NCBI GenBank assembly: GCA_944381455.1
Contig: CALWLF010000018.1
Span: 1 to 40,264 of the forward strand
Source: an uncultured Clostridia bacterium
GTDB taxonomy: Bacteria > Bacillota > Clostridia > Lachnospirales > Anaerotignaceae
DNA: 40,264 nucleotides
Reading direction: 5' to 3'
Part shown: positions 23,743-30,965 of the stretch, in pieces
Layout of the letters: every line of letters begins with the position of its first letter
Numbering within the stretch: position 1 is the first letter of the stretch
Notes under the pieces: model-generated
The model's database searches: none
What the model was told of the DNA's origin: nothing
Seen by the model: the letters and a program-made list of their open reading frames with translations, nothing else
Translations under genes and position numbers: made by a program

Positions 23743-24705
23743 ATGGGAAAATTGCTGTTGATTTTAACGGGGGGTACCATCTGCTCTTTTGCGGAACATC
23801 AGGTGAAAAGTCCGGATACGGAGGCGGCGCTGCCGCTGCTTTTGAAATCCTTTGAAAAAAGCAGTTCACCCTATGCCGATACAAAGTTTGATGTGATCCA
23901 TTTGATGCAGGAGCTGAGCGAAAATTTACAGCTGGAGCATTTGAATCGGATGCGGGAATGTCTTTGCCAGGTGGACTGGGATGAATATGACGGCGCCATT
24001 TTGGCCCACGGCACCGACACCTTATCCTTTACGGCAGCCTTTTTATCGGTGACGTTACGGGGGCTGTTAAAACCGGTCTGCCTCTTAAGCAGCCGCCAGA
24101 TGCTGGGCCAGCCTGGCTCCAACGGAGAGGCCAATTTTGCCGCAGCCGTCGCCTGGATCAAGGAGCGGCATTTGGGCGGCGTCTATGTGCCTTATGAAAA
24201 CACAAACGGGAAATTATATATGCATTTGGGAGAAGAGCTGTTTGGCTGTGACGCCCAGGACGATTTTTACAGCATGACCATGGGGCAGGGGATGCCTGCG
24301 CCTTGGAAACGGATTTTATTCCCCAACCCGCTGACCATCAAAAACAATGTGATGCTGATTGCGCCCTATGTGGGGTTAGATTACAGTGCGCTGCGCCTGG
24401 ACGGCAAACGGGCCGTGCTCCACGGTACGTACCATTCTGGCACGGCCTGCACCAAAGGCGACAACAACAACTTGCTGGTGTTTTTGGAACGGGCCAAAGA
24501 AGCCGGTGTGCTGGTGTTTTTGGAAATGGGCCATGAAAAGCAAGGCATGATGGATGGCGATATTTACGAAAGCACCCGGGCTCTGTTAGATGCTGGAGCC
24601 ATACCGGTGTACGATAAAACGACGGAAATGGGGTATATGAAGCTGTTGACGGCCTGTGCCCTTTACGAAACAGACGAAGAAATTCGCCAATTCATGGAAG
24701 AATAA
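23743..24705 (+). CDS. Asparaginase-family protein
   Basis: Hydrolyses asparagine to aspartate and ammonia if it acts like type I asparaginases. It has 320 residues and no signal peptide, so it is cytoplasmic. The first catalytic motif is LTGGTICSF near residue 9, the second is ILAHGTDTLSFTAAF (about 86-100) with the Thr-Asp pair. The region where classical asparaginases have the catalytic Lys reads NGKLYMHLGEELFG, and no lysine falls at the expected place, so the substrate and activity should be treated as open. ATG 23743 has GGGGGAA upstream. It is the last gene of the operon, followed by a bidirectional terminator. Confidence 0.85.
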   Translation: MGKLLLILTGGTICSFAEHQVKSPDTEAALPLLLKSFEKSSSPYADTKFDVIHLMQELSENLQLEHLNRMRECLCQVDWDEYDGAILAHGTDTLSFTAAFLSVTLRGLLKPVCLLSSRQMLGQPGSNGEANFAAAVAWIKERHLGGVYVPYENTNGKLYMHLGEELFGCDAQDDFYSMTMGQGMPAPWKRILFPNPLTIKNNVMLIAPYVGLDYSALRLDGKRAVLHGTYHSGTACTKGDNNNLLVFLERAKEAGVLVFLEMGHEKQGMMDGDIYESTRALLDAGAIPVYDKTTEMGYMKLLTACALYETDEEIRQFMEE

Positions 24706-24716
24706 AACAAGAAAAA

Positions 24717-24746
24717 TCCCTGTGGAAGACCACAGGGACTTTTTTG
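24717..24746. terminator. Bidirectional terminator
   Basis: A 9-bp stem, TCCCTGTGG (24717-24725) with CCACAGGGA (24730-24738) and an AAGA loop. T residues follow on the plus strand, and ATTTTTC on the minus strand, so it serves both the asparaginase gene and the convergent DUF4397 gene. Confidence 0.85.
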
Positions 24747-24786
24747 TTGGAGCAAGGGAAAACCAGCGCTGTAAAAAGGCGTATGC

Positions 24787-25431
24787 TTAATCGAGATAGC
24801 TGATGCCTTCCAAGGCCACCACCACTTCTGGGCCAGGGCGGCCATTGGTTTTGCCGATGAGAAAGGCCGTATAAAAATCTTCTCGTTTCAGCTGTAACGA
24901 GGGGTGGGTAACCAAGGTGCGGTTGGTGGCGGCATCTTTGACCACCAGCGTATGGCGGCCGGGGGCAAAGGAGAGAAAATCGGTCAGCTCGCCAAAGGCC
25001 AGGTCATAGACCACAGGGCGGTTATCCAGATAGATGGAAACCGGCGTTTGGGAAAGGTTGCTAAAGCGCAGGGCAGAGCGGCCTTCTTCCGTTTCTTTTG
25101 GAAAATCGCTGAGGGCCTGAATGCCGATGTTTTCCGGCGTGCCTACAATGGCTGCCGTCACCACTTCTTCGGCCTGTAAAGGCAGGGCCACGCTGACTAA
25201 CGGCGTGCCGGTGGTACCGGTTTCAAACACCTGGATGGTGTAATAGCCAGGTCTGGCCGGCAGATAATGGGTAAAATCTTGATACCGCAGCCCTTCGGCC
25301 ACCAGTTTTTGGTTCACATAAATGTCCACCGGAATTTCTGGATCGGTGGGCAGGGCATGGAAAAAACGGAGATAGGCCAAGGATTCTTCCGGCAGGCCCC
25401 AAGGATCTTGTTCTGTGGGATAGCGCATCAT
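24787..25431 (-). CDS. DUF4397 domain protein with two internal repeats
   Basis: A 214-residue protein with DUF4397-like beta-rich modules, often found in cell-surface proteins. The start is the tandem ATG at 25431/25428 behind AAAGGAGCG; the frame extends upstream only through non-coding sequence and the mecA terminator. Two similar modules are visible: LRFFHALPTDP, VDIYVNQKLVAEG and LPARPGYYTIQVFE in the first, LRFSNLSQTP, VSIYLDNRPVVYD and FAPGRHTLVVKDA in the second. No signal peptide is evident, which is unusual for this family. Its function is unknown. It has no clear promoter in the gap to mecA. Confidence 0.8.
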   Translation of the reverse strand: MMRYPTEQDPWGLPEESLAYLRFFHALPTDPEIPVDIYVNQKLVAEGLRYQDFTHYLPARPGYYTIQVFETGTTGTPLVSVALPLQAEEVVTAAIVGTPENIGIQALSDFPKETEEGRSALRFSNLSQTPVSIYLDNRPVVYDLAFGELTDFLSFAPGRHTLVVKDAATNRTLVTHPSLQLKREDFYTAFLIGKTNGRPGPEVVVALEGISYLD

Positions 25432-25544
25432 ACAACGCTCCTTTCTGGGTGGAGACTGTTCTTTTGGTGATAGCGTATGAAGCAGGGGCCAATGGGTGAA
25501 ACGGACAGGGTGAAAATCGGCCGCAATTTTTTGCTTTTTGGCAC

Positions 25545-25577
25545 AAAAAAACCGCACAACCTGGTTTGGTTGTGCGG
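25545..25577 (-). terminator. Intrinsic terminator of mecA
   Basis: Minus strand: CCGCACAACC pairs with GGTTGTGCGG (plus 25568-25577 and 25552-25561), a perfect 10-bp stem, followed by seven T residues. Confidence 0.9.
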
Positions 25578-25614
25578 AAGATGGGTGTTTCATGCCGTGC
25601 CTGTCGAACGATCG

Positions 25615-26256
25615 TCAATCATAAAGGGCGGCCAGCCGCTCAATACAGGGATCATCCAACAACAATTCACCATGTTCCATCAAATGATATTTGGCCAGCA
25701 CAGAAGAGGTGTGCTTTTGCCCATATTCATGGAGCACTTGTTCCACCGGGGCTGCTTCGCCTTCGCTGAAGGCCGTTTGCAGCAGATAGAAGTAGCGGTT
25801 TTGATACTTATAGAGCTGGCTGAAACCGCAAAAGGCGCCAGTCAGCTGCATTGCCGCATGGGCTGCATCGTCCAGAGTGTCAAAGGAATAAACCAAAATG
25901 CCGTCATCGTTGAGTTGCTGGGTTTTGCGCCGGGCAATGGGTTTTTTGCGATAGCGCCGCAGCTCTTTGTTTTGCGACAATAGAGAAATTTTGTCTTTGG
26001 TGCTTTCTTGATCCGGCAGCCTGGTGACAATCAACATCAGACCGTCTACAGAAACGGGGGTGGCCTCAATCATCAACGGAGCGTTTTCAAAGGAAAAACC
26101 GCAGGAATCAAAGGCCTGTTCCATGATGTCTTTGAACAGTTCTTTTGTCTGCTCGGTGGGCTTCATCAGTTCTTCCAGATTGATATTGTGTTCTTTGAGG
26201 TCGGCATGGGTCAGCGTCAGCTTGATTTGATTTTCGCTTAGCTTTTCAATTTTCAT
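25615..26256 (-). CDS. mecA: MecA-family adaptor protein
   Basis: MecA binds target proteins and hands them to the ClpC ATPase for degradation, controlling competence and stress regulators in Bacilli. The start MKIEKLSENQIKLTLT at 26256 follows GAGGGGAAGTGATACA; the longer upstream frame has no ribosome site. It has 213 residues. The N-terminal target-binding domain (LTHADLKEHNINLEEL) and C-terminal ClpC-binding domain (DDGILVYSFDTLDDAAHAA, LYKYQNRYFYLLQ) are typical. The linker here is basic (RRYRKKPIARRKTQQ) where Bacillus MecA has an acidic, charged stretch. Clp genes are not in the window. It has its own promoter and terminator. Confidence 0.88.
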   Translation of the reverse strand: MKIEKLSENQIKLTLTHADLKEHNINLEELMKPTEQTKELFKDIMEQAFDSCGFSFENAPLMIEATPVSVDGLMLIVTRLPDQESTKDKISLLSQNKELRRYRKKPIARRKTQQLNDDGILVYSFDTLDDAAHAAMQLTGAFCGFSQLYKYQNRYFYLLQTAFSEGEAAPVEQVLHEYGQKHTSSVLAKYHLMEHGELLLDDPCIERLAALYD

Positions 26257-26278
26257 TGTATCACTTCCCCTCCACTCA

Positions 26279-26307
26279 AGTATAGAGAAAAAAAGTCGTT
26301 CTGTAAA
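26279..26307 (-). promoter_or_regulatory. Promoter of mecA
   Basis: Minus strand: TTTACA (plus 26302-26307), 17 bases, TATACT (26279-26284), about 20 bases before the start codon. Confidence 0.7.
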
Positions 26308-26359
26308 GAGGTTTCGCCAGAGAGAAATGTAAAAAAAACAGGAAGAAATGTTTCTTTTC

Positions 26360-26388
26360 TTTACGTATGTAGCAATATATGCTAGTAT
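26360..26388 (+). promoter_or_regulatory. Candidate promoter of the large membrane protein
   Basis: TTTACG (26360-26365), 17 bases, TAGTAT (26383-26388). A TATGAT three bases further on is an alternative -10. Confidence 0.35.
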
Positions 26389-26429
26389 GATACCAACGAC
26401 AGAGAGAAAAAGAAGAAAAGAGGTTATCC

Positions 26430-28172
26430 ATGAAAAAACGGACAATGATTGGTGTGGTATTGACGATTGTGGTTTGGTTTTTGTTGTTTTATACCATGCT
26501 TCCGGCCATCAATATCCATAACCAAGAGTTTTGGCAGTTTGCAGTGCTGCTGGTGGTGGTGGCTGTGGTGCTCAACAGTTATACCATGATACAAAAAATG
26601 GTGGAAACAAGCCGCGGGCTTACCCTGGGAGAACAGATCAAAAAATGGAAAAAGGTTTTGCTGGTGGTGGCAGCTTTTGTGGTGGTGTATGGCGGCGGGA
26701 CGCTGCTTTCTTCGCCCATCTTGCGGGCCTCGGCCTATAAGGACTTGTTGACTGTCACCCCCAGCAGTTTTGCCGAAGACATTGAAGAGGTGGACTTTAA
26801 CCAGATTCCCATTATGGATAAGGACACGGCGGCACTGTTGGCAGAGCGGAAAATGGGCAGCATGATTGACATGGTCAGCCAGTATGAAGTTGGCAGCTTT
26901 TATTCCCAAATCAACTATCAAGGAAAACCGGTGCGGGTGACGCCGTTAGAATACAGCAGTGCCATCAAGTGGCTGACCAACCGTTCCACAGGGATTCCGG
27001 CCTATATCAAAATTGATATGACCACCCAGGATGTGGAGCTGGTGAAACTGGAAGAAGGTATTCGCATTTCGCCAACGGAACACTTTGGCCGAAATTTAAG
27101 CCGGTATCTGCGCTTCCGCTATCCGACAGCCATGTTCCGCAATATCAGCTTTGAAATTGACGATGACGGGGTACCTTACTGGATTTGCTCTGTGGAAGAA
27201 AAGACCATCGGCCTCTTTGGCGGCAGCGACATCAAAGGAGCCGTGCTGTTAAATGCCGTCACGGGGGAACATACCTATTATGATATTGCCGATGTGCCCC
27301 AATGGGTGGACGGCGTGTATGATGCGGCTCTGCTAATTGGACAGTATGATTATTTTGGCCTGCTTTCCGGCGGGTACCTCAACAGTATTTTCAGCCAAAA
27401 AGGCTGTCTGCAAACGACAGAGGGCTATAACTATATTGCCTTAAACGATGACGTTTGGGTTTATACCGGCATCACTTCTGTCACAGGGGACGAGTCCATT
27501 GTGGGCTTTGTGTTGATGAACCAGCGGACGAAGGAAACCAATTATTATCAAGTTTCCGGCGCCAAGGAATTGTCTGCCATGCGCTCGGCTGAAGGCCAGG
27601 TGCAAAATTTAGGCTATCAGGCCACGTTCCCGCTGCTATTGAACGTGGGCGGCCAGCCCACCTATTTCCTGGCCCTCAAAGACGATGCCGGTCTGGTGAA
27701 AAAATATGCCATGGTCAATGTGGAGCGGTATCAGCTGGTGGCCATTGGCGATACGGTAAGCCAGTGCGAAACCAATTATAAAGTGCTGATGAGCGACAGC
27801 GGCCTTTCTTTGACAGAGGAGGCAGAACAAAATCAATTTAGCGGCACCATCAGCGGCATCTATGATGTGGTCATCGACGGCAACACTTGTTATTTTGTCA
27901 CTCTAAAAGAAGAGGAGCTTTTGTTTGAAGTACAGGCCAAAGAAAACCTGACCATCATCACAGCCAACGTGGGCGACCAGGTGGAACTGAGCGGTTATGC
28001 CGCAGGTGCAGAAGGCGTGATCACGGTGACAGCAGTGAAATTAACAGGCCACCAGGCGGCCACCGATGCGGCCTTGGAAGAACGGGCGAAACAGGAAGCC
28101 AGCCAAGCAGAGGCGCAGTCTATGGCGCTGCCGGTGGAACCGTCTGTGGCTGATACTGCGGCAGAAGAATAA
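26430..28172 (+). CDS. Large membrane-anchored protein of unknown function
   Basis: A 580-residue protein I cannot assign. ATG 26430 follows AAGAGG. Three hydrophobic segments lie at the N-terminus: about 7-27 (VVLTIVVWFLLFYTMLP), 36-50 (FAVLLVVVAVVLN) and 75-95 (VLLVVAAFVVVYGGG). A large domain follows, presumably outside the membrane, rich in beta strands (AYIKIDMTTQDVELVKLEEG, PYWICSVEEKTIGLFGG, GAVLLNAVTGEHTYYDIAD, GFVLMNQRTKETNYYQVSG). The repeated pattern of a strand, an 'NAVTGE/NQRTKE' turn and a Tyr-Tyr strand suggests repeated modules. The last 30 residues are Ala/Glu-rich. It is a single-gene unit divergent from mecA. Confidence 0.78.
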   Translation: MKKRTMIGVVLTIVVWFLLFYTMLPAINIHNQEFWQFAVLLVVVAVVLNSYTMIQKMVETSRGLTLGEQIKKWKKVLLVVAAFVVVYGGGTLLSSPILRASAYKDLLTVTPSSFAEDIEEVDFNQIPIMDKDTAALLAERKMGSMIDMVSQYEVGSFYSQINYQGKPVRVTPLEYSSAIKWLTNRSTGIPAYIKIDMTTQDVELVKLEEGIRISPTEHFGRNLSRYLRFRYPTAMFRNISFEIDDDGVPYWICSVEEKTIGLFGGSDIKGAVLLNAVTGEHTYYDIADVPQWVDGVYDAALLIGQYDYFGLLSGGYLNSIFSQKGCLQTTEGYNYIALNDDVWVYTGITSVTGDESIVGFVLMNQRTKETNYYQVSGAKELSAMRSAEGQVQNLGYQATFPLLLNVGGQPTYFLALKDDAGLVKKYAMVNVERYQLVAIGDTVSQCETNYKVLMSDSGLSLTEEAEQNQFSGTISGIYDVVIDGNTCYFVTLKEEELLFEVQAKENLTIITANVGDQVELSGYAAGAEGVITVTAVKLTGHQAATDAALEERAKQEASQAEAQSMALPVEPSVADTAAEE

Positions 28173-28207
28173 AAAAGCGGCAAAAATGCTGTTGGAAAAG
28201 GAATGAA

Positions 28208-28252
28208 AAAAGCAGGAATCTTTTATTTCATGAGATTCCTGCTTTATTTTTT
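28208..28252. terminator. Bidirectional terminator
   Basis: A 13-bp stem, AAAGCAGGAATCT (28208-28220) with AGATTCCTGCTTT (28233-28245). TTTATTTTTT follows on the plus strand and TTTTTTC on the minus strand. It separates the large membrane protein gene from the convergent redox operon. Confidence 0.85.
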
Positions 28253-28279
28253 CTCAGGTTGTTTTTTCTAAAGACTGTT

Positions 28280-29161
28280 TTATGGGCGGCTGTTTTTCTT
28301 TTGTTTGGAAAAGCCCAGGTCGATGGCCTCTGTGGGGCAGGCGGCCTTGCAGCGGCCACAGCGGATGCACTCCATATCGTTGGGGCGTTTGGTAGGCTCG
28401 CAGGCCATGGGGCAAACGCGGGCACATTGGCCGCAGGAGATGCAGGCATCCTGGTCCACAGAAAGCCGGTAGAAAGAGGCTTGCTGCAGCAGGCCATAGA
28501 TGGCGCCCAGGGGGCAAAGATAGCGGCAGAAGGGGCGGCAAAGCACCACGCCCACGAGGCACAAGAAAATCAAAAGCCCCATCTTCCAAGCAAACAGCAG
28601 TCCAATGCTTTCTTTGAGTGAGTCGTTCAAACCAATCAGCGGAATGCCGCCCATCAGCGTGCCGGAGGGGCAGATGAGCTTGCAAAACCAAGGATAGCCT
28701 TGGCCAATGAGGTCAGTCACCAAAAGGGGCAGGGCCACCACAAAGACGGCCAGCACCAAAAATTTGAGATACCGCAGCAGGCGGTCGCCGGGAAAGGTGT
28801 GCCATTTTTTGGGGAAAGGAATTCGATAGAGCAAATCCTGCACCAGCCCAAAGGGGCAGAGAAAGCCGCAGACAAACCGGCCGCAGATGGTGCCCACCAG
28901 AATCAAAAACCCGGTGACAAACAGAGGCAGCCGAAACTCGTAACTGCCAAGGACGGCCTGCATGGCCCCGATGGGGCAGCTGGCAATGGCGCCGGGGCAG
29001 GAATAGCAGTTTAACCCCGGCACACAGATGCTTTTTAGCTTTCCCTGATAGATGGAACCCCGGGCAAAGCCAACGACAAAGGCGTTGGTGAGAAGCGTCC
29101 ACAAAAGCTGGATGGTCAGCCGTTTTCGTTCCGATTTTTTTTCTCTATCCAATGCCAACAC
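28280..29161 (-). CDS. Membrane 4Fe-4S polyferredoxin (NapH/CcoG-like)
   Basis: A 293-residue (or slightly shorter) integral membrane electron-transfer protein. Several membrane segments are interrupted by the cysteine motifs CYSCPGAIASCP, RFVCGFLCPFGLVQDLLY, CKLICPSGTL and CRYLCPLGAIYG. The C-terminus is a cytoplasmic two-cluster ferredoxin: CISCGQCARVCP and CIRCGRCKAACP, each CX2CX2CX3C. The start is uncertain: GTG 29161, TTG 29158 and TTG 29152 all lie near GGAG at 29163-29166. All overlap the end of the 45-residue CXXC peptide gene, so translation is coupled. It probably feeds electrons to the thioredoxin-like lipoprotein of the same operon; that is inference. Confidence 0.9.
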   Translation of the reverse strand: MLALDREKKSERKRLTIQLLWTLLTNAFVVGFARGSIYQGKLKSICVPGLNCYSCPGAIASCPIGAMQAVLGSYEFRLPLFVTGFLILVGTICGRFVCGFLCPFGLVQDLLYRIPFPKKWHTFPGDRLLRYLKFLVLAVFVVALPLLVTDLIGQGYPWFCKLICPSGTLMGGIPLIGLNDSLKESIGLLFAWKMGLLIFLCLVGVVLCRPFCRYLCPLGAIYGLLQQASFYRLSVDQDACISCGQCARVCPMACEPTKRPNDMECIRCGRCKAACPTEAIDLGFSKQKKNSRP

Positions 29162-29282
29162 ACTCCAGACAAATGCGGATGGCTTTGGCCAAAATTACGC
29201 CGTTTTCTCCGCGCAGCCACCCTGCGCCCAGGCAGACACAGCCAAGGAGCAAAAGCAGCATGGATACTTGATTTTTTTTCAT
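29145..29282 (-). CDS. CD1871A-type CXXC-containing small membrane peptide
   Basis: A 45-residue gene, easily missed because it is so short. It reads MKKNQVSMLLLLLGCVCLG, then a short linker and AKAIRICLECVGIG at the C-terminus. It has one membrane segment (about 8-23) with a CVC pair and a C-terminal ICLECVGIG. This matches the CD1871A family of CXXC peptides found between TlpA-like and polyferredoxin genes in clostridia. ATG 29282 lies three bases after the stop of the upstream gene, with AAGGAG inside its end, and its stop lies inside the start of the next gene. Such tight packing argues strongly that it is real. Its role in electron or thiol transfer is unproved. Confidence 0.82.
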   Translation of the reverse strand: MKKNQVSMLLLLLGCVCLGAGWLRGENGVILAKAIRICLECVGIG

Positions 29283-29285
29283 CGG

Positions 29286-30422
29286 TTATTCTGCTCCTTC
29301 CACTAAGGCAAGATGGGCTTGGATGATTTCCTGCCACGTTTCTTTGTCGTTGGCTCCGGCATAGGCCTGGCCGACGATCTGCCCCTGGCGGTCCATAAAG
29401 AAGGTGGTGGGCAGGTTTTGGATGGTGCCCACAGGGCCTTGCAGCAGGACTTCATCGGGAATCAAAGAAACATAGGTGACACCGGTGGTTTTTTCGATGG
29501 TGAGGGCCTTTTCCAGCTGACCTTCGTCCACAACGCCTTCGGGGGTGAGGTCCATACAGATGCCCACAATCTGGAAGGAGGCGCCTGCTTGCTGCATTTC
29601 CTGGCTGATTTCTTCCAAGGCCGGCATTTCGTCGATGCAGTAGCCGCAGAAGGTGGCCCAGACATTGACCATGGTCAAATCGGCCTGGGCAAACAGATTG
29701 CCGCTGTACCACTGCCCCTGGAGGGACTGGGCTGTGAAATCGCCCAGGTCTGTGGCCAGGCGGGGGGCGTCCAGATAGCCAAAGGCGGCCCTTTGGTCGG
29801 CCTCGGCAGGCGTTTCAAACAAAATGGTCCGTTGGGCAAACAAATCGGCATAGGCGCTGTTGGGGTTTGCATAGACATAGCAGACTTGGCTGTTGTCGCT
29901 GGTTTGGCCGGCCAATGTGGGCGCAGCGTCATACATGGCTTCGATATACGGCAGGGCGATGCCCTCTTGCGCAGATGGGGCAAAGCCGATGGCCCCGATG
30001 GGGGTGGAGGTGGAAAGCCAATCTTCATATTCTGTCATGGAGAGCAGGTCTTTGGGCGGCGTGCCTTCTTGGAAATAGACGCAGGCATTGGCGCCGTCGT
30101 CGGAAGCAGCATAATACATCCAAATTTCCCCGTTTTGCTGGGCTGTTTTCCATGGTTCTGAAAAAGAAAGCGAAAGCCCCAACTGGGGAAACGTATAAGA
30201 AGCGGCGGCAGATGGCGTTTTCAGGGCAAAGGGATGGGCTGATTGATAATACTTGGTAAAGGCTTCATCCATCCAGCCTTTTTCTTCTGCTTCTTCCAGC
30301 GTCACTTCGCCGCTTTCGATGGCCGCAAGGCGGTCTTTGGGGGAAGGCAGGGCATCCGATGCACAGCCGCTTAACAGACAGCCGGTAACAAGCAGTAAAG
30401 GGGCAATTTTATGAAATAACAT
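29286..30422 (-). CDS. Thioredoxin-like (TlpA/redoxin) lipoprotein
   Basis: A 378-residue exported lipoprotein. The signal peptide ends in the lipobox LLSGC (Cys at about residue 20). An unassigned N-terminal region (about 30-220) has acidic helices and a beta-rich part. The C-terminal thioredoxin fold (about 235-375) has the active site WATFCGYCIDEMP, the strand GICMDLTPEG, and the cis-Pro segment NLPTTFFMDRQG. It presumably reduces or oxidises thiols outside the membrane, with electrons from the polyferredoxin encoded two genes downstream. ATG 30422 follows CGGAGG. It is the first gene of a three-gene operon. Confidence 0.9.
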   Translation of the reverse strand: MLFHKIAPLLLVTGCLLSGCASDALPSPKDRLAAIESGEVTLEEAEEKGWMDEAFTKYYQSAHPFALKTPSAAASYTFPQLGLSLSFSEPWKTAQQNGEIWMYYAASDDGANACVYFQEGTPPKDLLSMTEYEDWLSTSTPIGAIGFAPSAQEGIALPYIEAMYDAAPTLAGQTSDNSQVCYVYANPNSAYADLFAQRTILFETPAEADQRAAFGYLDAPRLATDLGDFTAQSLQGQWYSGNLFAQADLTMVNVWATFCGYCIDEMPALEEISQEMQQAGASFQIVGICMDLTPEGVVDEGQLEKALTIEKTTGVTYVSLIPDEVLLQGPVGTIQNLPTTFFMDRQGQIVGQAYAGANDKETWQEIIQAHLALVEGAE

Positions 30423-30449
30423 GAAAAACCTCCGTTTCGTTTTTTTCTT

Positions 30450-30478
30450 ATGGTACTAAACGAAGGGAAAAAGTGCAA
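30450..30478 (-). promoter_or_regulatory. Promoter of the redox operon
   Basis: Minus strand: TTGCAC (plus 30473-30478), 17 bases, TACCAT (30450-30455). Confidence 0.5.
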
Positions 30479-30576
30479 GGGGTTTTCAAAACTTAAGAAA
30501 ACTGTTTGTTTTTTGCAAAGAAAAGTAATAAAAAAACGCTGTATAAAACATATCAGAAAAAAATATACGAAAATGC

Positions 30577-30605
30577 TTGAAATGGGTGCTGTCATTCGTT
30601 ATAAT
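30577..30605 (+). promoter_or_regulatory. Promoter of the UxaA-type genes
   Basis: TTGAAA (30577-30582), 17 bases, perfect TATAAT (30600-30605). One of the strongest promoter matches in the window. Confidence 0.75.
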
Positions 30606-30654
30606 GAAAGAAACAGACACCCGACAAAACGGATGAGACAAGGAGGGACATTCC

Positions 30655-30948
30655 ATGCGGATCAGGGCGATTTTGTTGCAGCCGGTGGACAAGGTTGTAA
30701 CAGTGGTGGACGATGTGAAAAAAGGCGATACGGTGTTTTTTCAACGGGAAGGCCAAGAGGTGGCAGTGACGGCCAGAGAAGATGTGCCGGCGTTTCACAA
30801 GGTGGCTGTGACGGCGCTCAAAGAGGGAGAAGACGTGGTCAAATATGGCCAGGTGATTGGCGCCATGACGGCCGATGCCCAACAGGGCGATTGGATCAGC
30901 CACAAAAATGTGCGTTCTCTGCCTAGAAATTATGACGAGGAATGTTGA
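30655..30948 (+). CDS. UxaA-family SAF-domain subunit
   Basis: A 97-residue SAF-domain protein, the small subunit of a two-gene UxaA-type lyase (altronate/galactarate dehydratases and sulfolactate sulfo-lyase SuyA belong here). The domain reads LLQPVDKVVTVVDDVKKGD, then AREDVPAFHKVAVTALKEGE, with the metal-site-like His of FHKVAV, and ends KYGQVIGAMTADAQQGDWIS with HKNVRSL. ATG 30655 lies 8 bases after AAGGAGGGA. The large-subunit gene follows, with its ribosome site right after this stop. The substrate is unknown. Confidence 0.88.
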   Translation: MRIRAILLQPVDKVVTVVDDVKKGDTVFFQREGQEVAVTAREDVPAFHKVAVTALKEGEDVVKYGQVIGAMTADAQQGDWISHKNVRSLPRNYDEEC

Positions 30949-30965
30949 GAAAGGAGTGCCGCTGC

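Noticed and set aside
29313..30161. 282-codon plus-strand frame opposite the thioredoxin-like lipoprotein
   Set aside because: It is antisense to a gene with lipobox, CXXC site and operon context; the Gly-rich translation is typical of a shadow frame.
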